Below are positions 25,493 through 34,195 of a stretch of 64,000 nucleotides of DNA, one piece after another. Positions within the stretch are counted from its first letter, which is position 1; every line of letters begins with the position of its first letter. The stretch is from a bacterium. Lineage in GTDB: Bacteria; 4484-113; JAFGCY01. A program made the position numbers and the translations under genes. The stretch spans positions 26,244 to 90,243 of the forward strand of contig JAGRNT010000018.1 of the NCBI GenBank assembly GCA_020440605.1. Direction: 5' to 3'. The notes below the pieces were generated by a model. The model searched no databases, was not told the DNA's origin, and saw only the letters and a program-made list of their open reading frames with translations.

Positions 25493-27649
25493 TCAGCCGA
25501 CGGCGGGGCTCTCCCCGCCGTCCTCGCCATCGGGGCCGGGCTGCTCCTTCTTCGCCCCGAAGATCCCCGGGAAGAGCCGGTCGCGGAACAGTGCGAGGCA
25601 GATCAGGATCACGATCCAGACGCCGTACTGCTCAAGCCAGCTCTTGCCGACGGTACCGCCGTAGGCATTCGCCACCAGCCTGAACTCCTCCTTTGAGCGA
25701 GACTGGTCGCACCACTGGCGGAACTGTTCACGCGAGAGCGGGGCTGCGGACTTGAAGTCCGCATATTCATAGACCGGAATCAGCCGCTGCTGGCCCTCGG
25801 CGAACATCGACTTCAGCCTGCGCTCATTGAGCTCATCCGCCGTGCTCCAGACCGGAGGATCGACATAGGCGGACTCCAGCAGCAGCAGGCGCACTCCGAT
25901 CACGCCCCAGTTGTAGATCCCGGAGGCATCAAAGGCCGCCGGCACGCAGACCCGCGGGTCGTAGGCCATTGCCGCAGCGTACTGCGGGTCACGCTGCAGG
26001 GCCAGTGCCAGCCAGTCGGCAGCTTCCTGCATCAGGGTGGCCAGCTGCAGGCGCTCCTCCTCCGTGAAGCGCGGATCCAGAAGCACGCCACTGCCCAGCA
26101 ACAGCGGATCAGCAGCGGCAGGCTCATGCTCCTCCGGCAAGATGCCCGCCAGTTCCTGCGGACTGATCCCGAGCGGCAGGCCGATGTCGGCGCAGCTCAG
26201 GCAGTGCATCGCGTAGTAACGGCGCATCGCCGCCGCGCTTTCGCTGAGCAGCCAATCCAGTTGTTCATTGCCAGCGGCGTTGGCAGGCAGGCCCGCCAGG
26301 CTGTCATGCAGGAAGCGGTAGGCCCGCGCCGTGCGCAGATACAGCGTCGGTGCCGGTTCGAGGTGCAGTGCCGGCCGCTCCTCGAGCCGCGGGGCCGCGC
26401 TGACCTCGCCGGCCATCAGGTTCTTGGACTGGGTCTCGCGGCGCTGGGTGATCGTGGCCTCGAAGGCCTGTTCCAGCCTGGCAACGTAGGCCGGGGAAAG
26501 CGCCAGCTTGCTGAATTCCGAGCCGCGCTCAGGCAGCAGCAGTGTTTCCAGCGCCTGCTGCTGGTAGTCATACCAGCCTGAGTCATCAGTGGTCTTCAGC
26601 TCAGCGCTGCCATCGAGCAGGGACCGGCGCAGGAAGTCCATCGGATTGGCAATCACCTGCCCCGTGAACAGTTCCTCCTCCAGCGAACGGGAATGCGGGA
26701 AGAGCGCGATGCGGGATTCCTCCGTTGCGGATGACAATTCATTGAGAGTGCCAAGTGCCGGGGGGTTGGTGATCAGGGACTGCACGGCGAGGAAGTCGTT
26801 GTAGGCATCGCGCAGGGCGATGCTGCCCGAGAGCGCGTTGTCAATCTCGCGCAGCAGTGCCAGGCGTTCCGCCGGAGTGCTCCCCAGCCAGCTGCTGCCA
26901 TCCACACCGCTGTGCCCCTGCAGGAAGCGGTCGCGGCGGAACACGGCGCTCAGCCCCTCACTCTGGCTGTAGAAGCCGATCACGCTGCTGCGCAGCAGGT
27001 TGCGTTCGAAATCACTCTGCATCCTGGCTGACATGGCACTGAGCTGCGGCTCAAGCAGGGCCTCACTGCCTCCGAGCCGGATCGCGGTTGCCAGAAATGC
27101 CCGGGCACGCTGACGGGTGGGATCATCATCGACGGGAATCGCGGCCAGCAATTCGGCCAGCCACTGCTGGCGTCCGCCGGGATGGACGATGTCCCCCGTT
27201 GACAGTTCCAGTTCGAGTGCCGCGAGCAGGCGGTCATCGGTGTACTTCTGGTAGACATCCAGCATGTCGATGCTCGGCAGCACCCCCGTGCCGCAGCCCA
27301 CCGCCGCCTCCAGCGCGCTACCCATGTCCGGATAGAGTGTTGCCAGGATCCTGTCCAGCTTCGGCTGGTGCTCATCGGGCCGGACGATGTCCAGGCTGAG
27401 CACCGCAGTGCTGTAATTGAGGCTGAGTGTTTCCTCGCCGACACTGAATTCCTGCTGCATCCAGTCCACTGACTCCGCCGCAGGACGCTGTGGCAGGCTG
27501 CGGGCAGTCTTGCCATCGGGATAGCTGTTGCTCGTTGCCTCGGGATTGCGGCCGCCTGTGCAGGCTGCCAGCAGCAGCATGCCGGTTGTCTGTGCCAGAC
27601 GGAGAACCCGCTGGACAATCCGGAAGTGCCGGGAAACGTGAACTTTCAT
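25493..27649 (-). CDS. Large exported lipoprotein with C-terminal membrane helix, unknown
   Basis: A 718-residue protein. The N-terminus carries a lipoprotein signal (GMLLLAACTGG, lipid-accepting C about 31). The long middle part is mainly helical with no recognised domain. Near the C-terminus a hydrophobic helix (WIVILICLALF, about 681-691) is followed by a charged acidic tail. Lipidation plus a C-terminal helix would tether both ends to the membrane. It begins 9 bp after the CDF stop and lptB follows 61 bp after its own stop, so it is probably in one transcript with them. The operon suggests an envelope role; no homologue comes to mind. Confidence 0.8.
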   Translation of the reverse strand: MKVHVSRHFRIVQRVLRLAQTTGMLLLAACTGGRNPEATSNSYPDGKTARSLPQRPAAESVDWMQQEFSVGEETLSLNYSTAVLSLDIVRPDEHQPKLDRILATLYPDMGSALEAAVGCGTGVLPSIDMLDVYQKYTDDRLLAALELELSTGDIVHPGGRQQWLAELLAAIPVDDDPTRQRARAFLATAIRLGGSEALLEPQLSAMSARMQSDFERNLLRSSVIGFYSQSEGLSAVFRRDRFLQGHSGVDGSSWLGSTPAERLALLREIDNALSGSIALRDAYNDFLAVQSLITNPPALGTLNELSSATEESRIALFPHSRSLEEELFTGQVIANPMDFLRRSLLDGSAELKTTDDSGWYDYQQQALETLLLPERGSEFSKLALSPAYVARLEQAFEATITQRRETQSKNLMAGEVSAAPRLEERPALHLEPAPTLYLRTARAYRFLHDSLAGLPANAAGNEQLDWLLSESAAAMRRYYAMHCLSCADIGLPLGISPQELAGILPEEHEPAAADPLLLGSGVLLDPRFTEEERLQLATLMQEAADWLALALQRDPQYAAAMAYDPRVCVPAAFDASGIYNWGVIGVRLLLLESAYVDPPVWSTADELNERRLKSMFAEGQQRLIPVYEYADFKSAAPLSREQFRQWCDQSRSKEEFRLVANAYGGTVGKSWLEQYGVWIVILICLALFRDRLFPGIFGAKKEQPGPDGEDGGESPAVG

Positions 27650-27658
27650 CCGTCCTCC

Positions 27659-28558
27659 TCAGTGCCGCTCAGTCGGCTCCACGTGTACTGAGACATCCAC
27701 AACGCCCGGGATGTTATGCCGGACAGCATCTTCCACCTCGTGGGCCAGGGCATGCCCCTCCTCCAGGGTCATCTCCGGATCAGCGTGGATGTTCAGATCC
27801 ACCTGGATGTAGTCCGGCATTCCGCGGCTGCGGACAGCATGGCAATGGTCCACGCCGGGGACAGCCATCACCAGGCTGCGGACTTCCGCGGGGTCAACCC
27901 GGGCCTCGTCAGTGAGGCTGGCCAGAGCGTCACGCCCCACCCGCCAGCCGGCGAACAGCAGGGCGATGCTTGCCAGACAGGCTGCCAGCATGTCCGGCCA
28001 CCATAGTCCGCTGCGGGCGGAAAGCAATGAGACGATGGACAACCCGGAGAGTACCGATCCGCTGAGTGTGAACCAGCCGTCCGCTGCCAGTCCGGCGGAG
28101 GAGAGGCGTTTGGCCATCAGGATCTGCCAGGCCGCCAGTGCCAGCCCGACCACAATCGCAGCACCGATCACCCAGAGGAACTGCGGGTCGAAGTGCGGCA
28201 CGCTGCGGCCGCGGAAGCCACTGAGCAGCTGCTCGGCGAGGTCCTTCAGCATCAGGAGGATCGCCACGCTCACGCCGATCACGGCGATGGCCTCGAACTT
28301 GCCGTGGCCATAGGGGTGGTTGCTGTCCGGAGGACGGGTGGCGAAGCCCATCACACTGAGCAGCACGACATCCACCATGCTGTCGAGTGCGGTGTAGTAG
28401 GCATCGGCAAGGATCATGCCGCTGTGGCTCTGGCGGGCGATGATGAACTTGGCGAGTGCGGCCAGCAGGTTGACGGCCAGCGCCACCCACATGATGCGCA
28501 GGGCCAGCATGCCAGCGTTTCCCGGATTGCGTTGCTCTGCCAGATCCATCCCGCTCAT
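27659..28558 (-). CDS. Cation diffusion facilitator (CDF) metal transporter
   Basis: A 299-residue CDF-family exporter with about six transmembrane helices. The metal-site signature in helix 2 is DAYYTALDSMVDV (DxxxxxxD spacing; the usual histidine is Tyr), followed by HPYGHGKFE, a hallmark of the family. The C-terminal cytoplasmic domain carries HCHAVRSRGMPDYIQVDLNIHADP, the ferredoxin-like dimerisation fold. CDF proteins export Zn2+, Mn2+, Fe2+ or related ions by H+ antiport; the D-x6-D variant leaves specificity open. The fourth codon is also ATG (28549), preceded by GATAAT at 7 bp, so the true start may be there. Confidence 0.92.
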   Translation of the reverse strand: MSGMDLAEQRNPGNAGMLALRIMWVALAVNLLAALAKFIIARQSHSGMILADAYYTALDSMVDVVLLSVMGFATRPPDSNHPYGHGKFEAIAVIGVSVAILLMLKDLAEQLLSGFRGRSVPHFDPQFLWVIGAAIVVGLALAAWQILMAKRLSSAGLAADGWFTLSGSVLSGLSIVSLLSARSGLWWPDMLAACLASIALLFAGWRVGRDALASLTDEARVDPAEVRSLVMAVPGVDHCHAVRSRGMPDYIQVDLNIHADPEMTLEEGHALAHEVEDAVRHNIPGVVDVSVHVEPTERH

Positions 28559-28570
28559 TATCCCGCAAGC

Positions 28571-28600
28571 AAAAAAAATCCCTCCCCCGGAGGGGAGGGA
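28571..28600 (-). terminator. Rho-independent terminator (minus strand)
   Basis: Stem TCCCTCCCC (28579-28587) / GGGGAGGGA (28592-28600), loop CGGA, followed on the minus strand by eight T. It ends the transcript of the secreted protein gene above and separates it from the CDF gene. Confidence 0.93.
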
Positions 28601-28626
28601 AGAATGTTCAGTTCAGTCCGCCGACT

Positions 28627-29628
28627 CTAGTAGGCGCCCTGGCCAGCGCTGCCGCTGCCGGCACGGCTCCAGGTGTTGAAGGTATCGACATCGCCGTGGC
28701 GCTGCCATTCCTTGCCATTGAGCGGCTTCTCGAAGTCGTAGTACGGGACGGTCTCGACGTACTCGTTGAAGCTCAGCGCGAGCATCTTGCGCATCACGTT
28801 CTTGGCGACCTCGATCGGATACCAGGGCTCATAGCCCTCGAACTCCACCGTCATCAGATAGGCCTTGCCATCGTGGTGCTTGAGCGCCAGCAGCTTGCCC
28901 TTGCAGGTGAACCAGTTGGGCACCGTGTCAGGCAGCGTGCGGATGCGGTTGGGCTCACGGCGGAAGCCGTTGTAGCTGATGTAGATCTCATCGACGGGCC
29001 ACTGGCTGGTGCCCAGCTCGCCGCGGATCGCGGGGTTCAGCGGGGGCTGCAGGTTGGCCACGTCCTCGACGCGGTCGTAGTTCATCTGCAGCACATCGGT
29101 CGGCAGGGACTGCGCGATGCTGTCCACGGTGCCGGGCTCAAGGCTCAGCTCACGCATGAGGATCTCCTGGAGATCCTCGGCGCTGCACTTCGGCAGGAAG
29201 CGCATGCCGGTCTTGATCAGGTAGTAACTGGCGTTGTTGCCGCGCTGCGACTCCGGCGGGAGAATCATGAACTCCTGCTGGTTGGCAGCCTCGAGGGTGA
29301 AGCGCTTGTCTCCCTTGGTGGTGCCCCAGGCGGTCAGCGCGGTGCTGTCCGGGATCTCGTAGGCCACGAAGTTGTGCGGAGCAAAGGCATTGATCTCAGC
29401 CTCGCTGAGAGCGCCGCGCCACATCGGTGCCGGAGCAAAGATCGGCGGGAGATAGTAATAAGGCTCGCGGGCGTTTAGGCTGACCGGGTAGAGGTGCACG
29501 TTCTGCGGTGCAAGCTCATAGGGATCAACCGATTCAGGCACCATCTGGGCCGAGGCGATACCGGGCAGGACACCCAGCACCAGCACGGCGGCGATGATCA
29601 CCAGACCCATGCGCAAAATCCTTTCCAT
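28627..29628 (-). CDS. Secreted protein of unknown function
   Basis: A 333-residue protein with a signal peptide (LVIIAAVLVLGVLPGIASA before QMVPES). The mature protein is rich in proline and aromatic residues at the start (EPYYYLPPIFAPAPMW) and has a C-terminal SGSAGQGAY tail. No catalytic motif or known domain is recognisable, and only two cysteines (KCSAED and FTCKG) are present. The gene has its own terminator and a 221-bp upstream region shared with divergent hslV. Probably periplasmic or outer-surface. Confidence 0.8.
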   Translation of the reverse strand: MERILRMGLVIIAAVLVLGVLPGIASAQMVPESVDPYELAPQNVHLYPVSLNAREPYYYLPPIFAPAPMWRGALSEAEINAFAPHNFVAYEIPDSTALTAWGTTKGDKRFTLEAANQQEFMILPPESQRGNNASYYLIKTGMRFLPKCSAEDLQEILMRELSLEPGTVDSIAQSLPTDVLQMNYDRVEDVANLQPPLNPAIRGELGTSQWPVDEIYISYNGFRREPNRIRTLPDTVPNWFTCKGKLLALKHHDGKAYLMTVEFEGYEPWYPIEVAKNVMRKMLALSFNEYVETVPYYDFEKPLNGKEWQRHGDVDTFNTWSRAGSGSAGQGAY

Positions 29629-29849
29629 TTCAAACCCTCCAAACTGGCAGGTAGACTCTCATTCACTAGAGCCCCGTAAGAGTCGGATTACGAACACAGC
29701 GGCAAACACCGCTATGGTTAACTCACGGATTATAGCACTGGTGCGAAAATTCGTAAATCACTTCACACCAATTTGCAATATTCCGCTCCAACCCGGCAGG
29801 GCGGCTAGAATGGGACCTGCAGCAGCAATTGTGAAGGATTCAGCGAGAA

Positions 29850-30428
29850 ATGTCCAGTCATATAAATAATGTCGGAATCATGGGTGAGCTGCACGGCACC
29901 ACCATCCTTGCCGTGCGCCGCGGTGGCCTGACCGCGCTCGGGGGGGACGGCCAGGTCACGAACGGCAGTACGGTGCTGAAGGGCAGCGCGGTCAAGATCC
30001 GCCGCATGAAGGATGGCACGGTGCTCGCGGGCTTCGCCGGCAGTGTGGCTGATGCATTGACACTCTTCGACCGTTTCGAGGCCCGTCTCACAGAGTTCAA
30101 CAATCTGAGACGCGCCGCCGTGGAACTCGCCAAGGACTGGCGCACCGACCGTTATCTGCGCCGCCTGGAGGCGATGCTGATCGTGGCGGACCGCGACAGC
30201 CTGCTGCTGCTCAGCGGCTCCGGTGAGGTGATCGAGCCTGATGATGACTGCCTGGCGGTGGGCAGCGGCGGAAACTTCGCCCTGGCCAGTGCGCGGACCC
30301 TGCTCAGGCACACCAAACTGGACGCGAAGCAGATCGTCAAGGAAGGGCTGAAGGTCGCTGCCGAACTATGCGTATATACAAATGACTCGATCAGCGTGGA
30401 AACCATCGGCGGCAAGGACCAGCATTAG
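29850..30428 (+). CDS. hslV: ATP-dependent protease peptidase subunit HslV
   Basis: A 192-residue threonine peptidase. The N-terminal nucleophile is the first Thr of [11 protein letters not shown] (T17) after a 16-residue propeptide; if the ATG at 29880 (GELHG before TTIL) is the start, the propeptide has 6 residues, closer to the usual length. [22 protein letters not shown] and [23 protein letters not shown] are canonical HslV, and [15 protein letters not shown] is the C-terminal signature. With HslU it forms a proteasome-like protease. Unusually hslU is not adjacent but about 25 kb away at 55054. TAGAAT at 29806 is a possible -10 box. Confidence 0.96.
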   Translation: MSSHINNVGIMGELHGTTILAVRRGGLTALGGDGQVTNGSTVLKGSAVKIRRMKDGTVLAGFAGSVADALTLFDRFEARLTEFNNLRRAAVELAKDWRTDRYLRRLEAMLIVADRDSLLLLSGSGEVIEPDDDCLAVGSGGNFALASARTLLRHTKLDAKQIVKEGLKVAAELCVYTNDSISVETIGGKDQH

Positions 30429-30580
30429 CTGCGTGCTGAATTGAATCGATCCTGAACCCACACTTCATCATAATTTAACTTGATCGCATTCTCAATTGGC
30501 CCTATATTCAGCGCACTTTGCGCTGCCTCCTCGCATGAGGTGCTTATTCATTTCTGACCCTGGCGCAGGTTGGAGGTTCT

Positions 30581-31684
30581 ATGCGGTACGCAGTCCTGAC
30601 TGCCATCATGGCAGCCATACTTTGTGCTTCCTGCTCCGGTGGAAGCAGCCAGCAGCCCTCTTCAGAACAGGTATCCGAGCTGATCAGCAAGGGAGCACCC
30701 GTTCGTGAATCCAGCAGCATCTACGTCGACCCGCAGGCGGACTGGACCTGGGACCTGATTGCAGGCCAGAACCAGCTCGCCGGCACGGTCAGCGTCAGCA
30801 ACGACCAGAACAATCTGTATGTCAGCTACAGCATGGATCCGGCCTGGCCTCTGCAGGAGGCTCATGTCTATGTCGGCGCCGATCAGCCCAGCAAGGGTGC
30901 CCCCGGGCAGTTTCCCTACAAGCAGGAATTCGATCCGGCAGTGCTGGATTACACCTTTGAGATCCCGCTTGGCGAACTTGAAGGCAAGAGCCTGATCTAC
31001 CTGGCTACGCATGCCACTGCCGGCGCATCCGGCAATACTGAAACCGCCTGGGGTGGTTACTGGAATGACGGCAGCCCGAGCTGGGACTTCGGCTGGGGCA
31101 AGAAATGGGGCGGTGGCTTCACCACCCGCGTGATGCCCTTCCCCGAGCTGCCCACGGAGCCGGTCAGCTACCGCGGATTCCACTTCGGCCAGATGAGCTA
31201 CTGGAACATCCGCTTCAATACTGCCCTGAGCCTGCCCCCCGGATCCTTTGAGATCAACGGCCAGGAATACTGGGCGGGCTGGTGCATCGACAAGCATCAC
31301 TCAATGTTCACCAACCGCGACTATCTTGTCACGCTCTACAGCAGCTACGATCAGACGATTCCGGCCTTCGGCCAGAAGGACAACTATGATCTGATCAACT
31401 GGATGCTGACCCAGCGCCGCAATAATGGCAGCGGGATCTGGAACCAGAACTGGAATTCCAATGCCATCAAGACCGAGTTCCAGAATGCGGTCTGGTATTT
31501 CAGCGACGGGATCGACACCACCCCGGGCTCGCTTGCGGAAAGTTTCGTGAATGAAGCCATCGCCAACGGCGAGAACTTCATCCCCGGCCCCGGCGAGTTC
31601 TACGGCATCATCCTTTATCCGGACACAAGCACCAACAACAACCAGGTGCGAGCTCAGATGAACATCATCGAAGTCGACCCCTAA
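30581..31684 (+). CDS. Lipoprotein with a predicted thioester (Cys-Gln) adhesin domain
   Basis: A 367-residue lipoprotein, lipobox LCASC (C18). Residues 45-185 form an N-terminal beta domain. Residues 205-345 match the thioester-domain pattern of Gram-positive surface adhesins: WCID (C235) and the FQNAVWYFSDG segment (Q301), which fits the family's Q-x-A-hydrophobic-W motif. In known TEDs the Cys and Gln side chains form an internal thioester that bonds covalently to host or surface amines. A GGAGG ribosome site precedes ATG 30581 and a terminator follows at 31720. Presence in a lipidated protein of a diderm is unusual. No sortase signal or further domains are present. Confidence 0.82.
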   Translation: MRYAVLTAIMAAILCASCSGGSSQQPSSEQVSELISKGAPVRESSSIYVDPQADWTWDLIAGQNQLAGTVSVSNDQNNLYVSYSMDPAWPLQEAHVYVGADQPSKGAPGQFPYKQEFDPAVLDYTFEIPLGELEGKSLIYLATHATAGASGNTETAWGGYWNDGSPSWDFGWGKKWGGGFTTRVMPFPELPTEPVSYRGFHFGQMSYWNIRFNTALSLPPGSFEINGQEYWAGWCIDKHHSMFTNRDYLVTLYSSYDQTIPAFGQKDNYDLINWMLTQRRNNGSGIWNQNWNSNAIKTEFQNAVWYFSDGIDTTPGSLAESFVNEAIANGENFIPGPGEFYGIILYPDTSTNNNQVRAQMNIIEVDP

Positions 31685-31719
31685 GGCTTCCCACGACGTC
31701 ACACAATCTCATCAGCACA

Positions 31720-31747
31720 GGGCTCCCCCTCCCAGGGGAGCCCTTTT
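31720..31747 (+). terminator. Rho-independent terminator
   Basis: Perfect 9-bp stem GGGCTCCCC (31720-31728) / GGGGAGCCC (31735-31743), loop CTCCCA, then TTTT. It closes the thioester lipoprotein gene. Confidence 0.88.
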
Positions 31748-31834
31748 CATTGGCAGTGAACCCGGATTTCGGTATTTGCTTACTTTGGCAGACCCATAAT
31801 TCGTTAATATTCCAATGACTCACCTCTGTATTGG

Positions 31835-31879
31835 AGCGGTGGCCCGGGAGGATCCCCTCCGAGACTCCCGGCCACCGCT
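31835..31879. other. Strong 15-bp intergenic hairpin
   Basis: AGCGGTGGCC-C-GGGAG (31835-31850) pairs with CTCCC-GGCCACCGCT (31865-31879) with one bulge and a 14-base loop. There is no T-tract on either strand, so it is not an ordinary terminator. It lies in the 343-bp space before the next gene. A smaller CCAAT/ATTGG stem sits directly upstream (31812-31834) and CATAAT near 31795 could be a -10 box. Confidence 0.6.
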
Positions 31880-32027
31880 GTACTCCCGCTGATTTTGAGT
31901 CTCCTTCACCGCGATCTAAGCCCTGCCACACTCAAGCCTGCATCTGGCAGGGTTATGCTTCAGGAAACAAGCCGGGACTCCCATATATGTTGCTTTCGTG
32001 GAAGTTCCGGACAGCCATGGAGGGCTG

Positions 32028-32879
32028 ATGCAGGCTTGCTGTGACTTCCGCTCACGCTGCGGGATCAGCGTGGACTATCCGCCGGACATCGCGGCGGAGT
32101 ACCGTCGGCTGCTGCACTGGCTCAGCAGCCTGCTGCGCCCCGTGCTCGACCGCGTCTATACCTGCTCGCCGGAGCTGGTGGAGGCCGAGCTGGAGCAGCT
32201 CGCTTCCCAGATCCGCAGCGGCAGCCTGGCGCGCCAGCATGAGCGGGTGCTGCGCGTACACCTGCTGAGCATCGAGATGCAGGCCCGCATGGACGTCAGC
32301 GGCCTGCCCCCCACGCCCTGGCAGCTGAGGTTGCTGCTTGACCTGCTGGAGCAGCGCAGCCCGGATCTCGTCTGTGATCTGCTCCTGACCCGCGAACTGC
32401 TGCTCTGGCGGCTGATTGCCGACAACAGTGGCCTGCGGCCGCTGGACCGCGGGGAGCTCGAGCTGCTGCTGGGACGGCTGGAGGGCCTGATGGAGGACCG
32501 CCAGCTCTGGCATGTACTGGCGATGTGGGCCTTCCGGCATGGCGAGCGCGAACTGCTGGCCCGCGCCTACGGGATCTTCCTCGTCAATCCGGGCAGCTCA
32601 CTCAACCAGGCACTCTGGCAACGCGTGAACCTGATGTACCTGCTGCTGGACGGCCGGGCCGGTCCCCGCGACGTGCTGGAAAGCATGCGCGCTCTGAGCG
32701 TGCATCCGCAGGTGGTGGAGTTCCGGCGTCACATCCTGCCGCGCTGCATCGAGGCCGGGATCGCCGATGAAAGCCTGCAGCATGCCCTGGATGAGCGCAT
32801 GGAATCCCTGCGCCGCCGCGGCTATGAATGGCGCGGCAGTGAGGCCCGCACCAAGAGCCTGCGCACGCGCACGATCTGA
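32028..32879 (+). CDS. Cytoplasmic helical protein of unknown function
   Basis: A 283-residue protein without signal peptide or membrane helix. It is leucine- and arginine-rich and almost entirely predicted helical (WQLRLLLDLLEQR, LELLLGRLEGLMEDR), suggesting an alpha-solenoid or TPR-like scaffold without a clear repeat consensus. The N-terminus has four cysteines in close order (ACCDFRSRCG). The C-terminus is strongly basic. ATG 32028 is used since GGAGGG lies just upstream; a GTG at 31998 is an alternative. I do not recognise a family. Confidence 0.75.
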   Translation: MQACCDFRSRCGISVDYPPDIAAEYRRLLHWLSSLLRPVLDRVYTCSPELVEAELEQLASQIRSGSLARQHERVLRVHLLSIEMQARMDVSGLPPTPWQLRLLLDLLEQRSPDLVCDLLLTRELLLWRLIADNSGLRPLDRGELELLLGRLEGLMEDRQLWHVLAMWAFRHGERELLARAYGIFLVNPGSSLNQALWQRVNLMYLLLDGRAGPRDVLESMRALSVHPQVVEFRRHILPRCIEAGIADESLQHALDERMESLRRRGYEWRGSEARTKSLRTRTI

Positions 32880-32983
32880 GTGCGGAGAGAATTCTCATTG
32901 CGGTGACTTGCCGGCCTGCTCAACCCGGAAGCGGAATGATACCGGCGAAACCCTGAGCCGCGATATCCGTCCAACCTGGCGTT

Positions 32984-33205
32984 ATGGATGCTATCGTTAA
33001 TGCCATGCCTGAATTGTTCCCGGCCCTCATCCAGTTCGATCAGGGACTGCTGCCCTGGTTCTTCGGTGGCGGCCTGCTCTGGGCGATCATCTCCTACTTC
33101 GTGGGAGAACGGCAGGGCAATGGCTGCCTCGGCTGCTTCCTGGGATTCATCCTCGGCCCGTTCGGCCTGATCATTACGGCCCTGATGGGCCGCAACCGGG
33201 GCTAG
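32984..33205 (+). CDS. Small two-pass membrane protein (73 aa)
   Basis: A 73-residue protein with two hydrophobic helices (WFFGGGLLWAIISYFVG and LGCFLGFILGPFGLIITALM) joined by ERQGNGCLG. The GNGCLGCFLGFILGPFG stretch, with glycines every few residues and a conserved Cys pair, is a pattern shared by small uncharacterised inner-membrane proteins. The stop is 1 bp before the next small gene. An ATG at 33005 could be the start instead. The function is unknown. Confidence 0.7.
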   Translation: MDAIVNAMPELFPALIQFDQGLLPWFFGGGLLWAIISYFVGERQGNGCLGCFLGFILGPFGLIITALMGRNRG

Positions 33206-33206
33206 C

Positions 33207-33302
33207 ATGAGCCGCCGCCTGACACGCTTCCTGCTGGGACTGAGCTTCTTCGTGCTCGTGGGCCTGATGGCCTGGTCCTGGTACCGGCACCTCAATCCCT
33301 GA
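33207..33302 (+). CDS. 31-residue single-pass membrane microprotein
   Basis: A frame of 31 codons starting 1 bp after the previous stop: basic start MSRRLTR, one hydrophobic helix (FLLGLSFFVLVGLMAWSW), then YRHLNP. The 1-bp gap is typical of translational coupling with the preceding membrane protein. It has the charge and hydrophobicity of a real bitopic microprotein with the N-terminus inside. Too short for database-independent certainty. Confidence 0.5.
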   Translation: MSRRLTRFLLGLSFFVLVGLMAWSWYRHLNP

Positions 33303-33397
33303 ATCGCCTTAGCGGCATTGTTCTGCCAATGCTGCGCCGCGGAACAAAGCCGGGGTAAACTGGTCTGTAGCACACTCGGGTTTGCAGGGAGTTGGGG

Positions 33398-34195
33398 ATG
33401 ACGATTCCACGCGCATATGCGTTGTTTTCGATATTGCTGTTCATGCTTGCCGGGGGCACTGCCCAGGCAGCTCAGTCCGATCCCGCCATCAATGTGATGC
33501 AGGCCGCGCAGCTGGCATCGATTGGCATCGGTGAAGCTGCCACGCAGTCGCTGGAACGGGAGCAGCCGCAGGGCTGGCGCGCCAAGGAGCTGCCGGGGAC
33601 GGACTTCTGGGTGGATATCCGTGTGCGTCCTGTGGATGACCCGAGCGGTCTGGGCCAGGAGGTGCTGGTATCACTGGATGGCCGTGAGCGGGATGCACTG
33701 TACTGTGACAACATCACCCGCGCTTACCGGCAGGACGGCAAATTCATCTCCACCTGGCAGGTGCGCAACCTCGTCTGGGTGGTCAGGGATGAAGCGCTGG
33801 AAGAATTGCTCAGCGGCGAGCCCTGGACAATTGAGCACCGGCAGTGGAGCTCGGACTGGCCACAGGGCATGAGCCGCGCGGCCTTCGAGCGCATCATTGA
33901 GCACAGTACGAAACTGCAGGCCGGAGAGCTGCACATCTTCTGCTACAGCGACGCCGGTGACAGGCTTGAGCTCGACATCGAGCAGCTTGACAACCGCTAC
34001 CGCGTACAGGCGATGCTCGCCCCGGAGCTGCCGCTGGCGGGCAGCCTGCTGAAGGAAATCGACGTCGACACCCGCCGCAGTCCGCTGGCTGCACTGACGG
34101 TGCAGGCCCGCCCGGGAGCACTGGGCTGGCTTGACCCCTTTGGCAACACGGTGGTGCTGGCTCCTGAAGTGGCTGCCAAGCAGGAGGAGAAGTGA
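33398..34195 (+). CDS. Secreted protein, first member of a three-gene paralogous family
   Basis: A 265-residue protein with a signal peptide (FSILLFMLAGGTAQA). The mature part is paralogous to the next two genes: all share a LxxxGLHIF(I/C)Y segment followed by a hydrophobic-acidic strand and L-D (here LQAGELHIFCYSDAGDRLELD). No catalytic residues are apparent; only two cysteines. ATG 33398 is preceded by GGAGTTGGGG, and TAAACT at 33356 is a likely -10 box. Its TGA overlaps the next gene's ATG (TGATG at 34193), indicating translational coupling. Confidence 0.82.
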   Translation: MTIPRAYALFSILLFMLAGGTAQAAQSDPAINVMQAAQLASIGIGEAATQSLEREQPQGWRAKELPGTDFWVDIRVRPVDDPSGLGQEVLVSLDGRERDALYCDNITRAYRQDGKFISTWQVRNLVWVVRDEALEELLSGEPWTIEHRQWSSDWPQGMSRAAFERIIEHSTKLQAGELHIFCYSDAGDRLELDIEQLDNRYRVQAMLAPELPLAGSLLKEIDVDTRRSPLAALTVQARPGALGWLDPFGNTVVLAPEVAAKQEEK

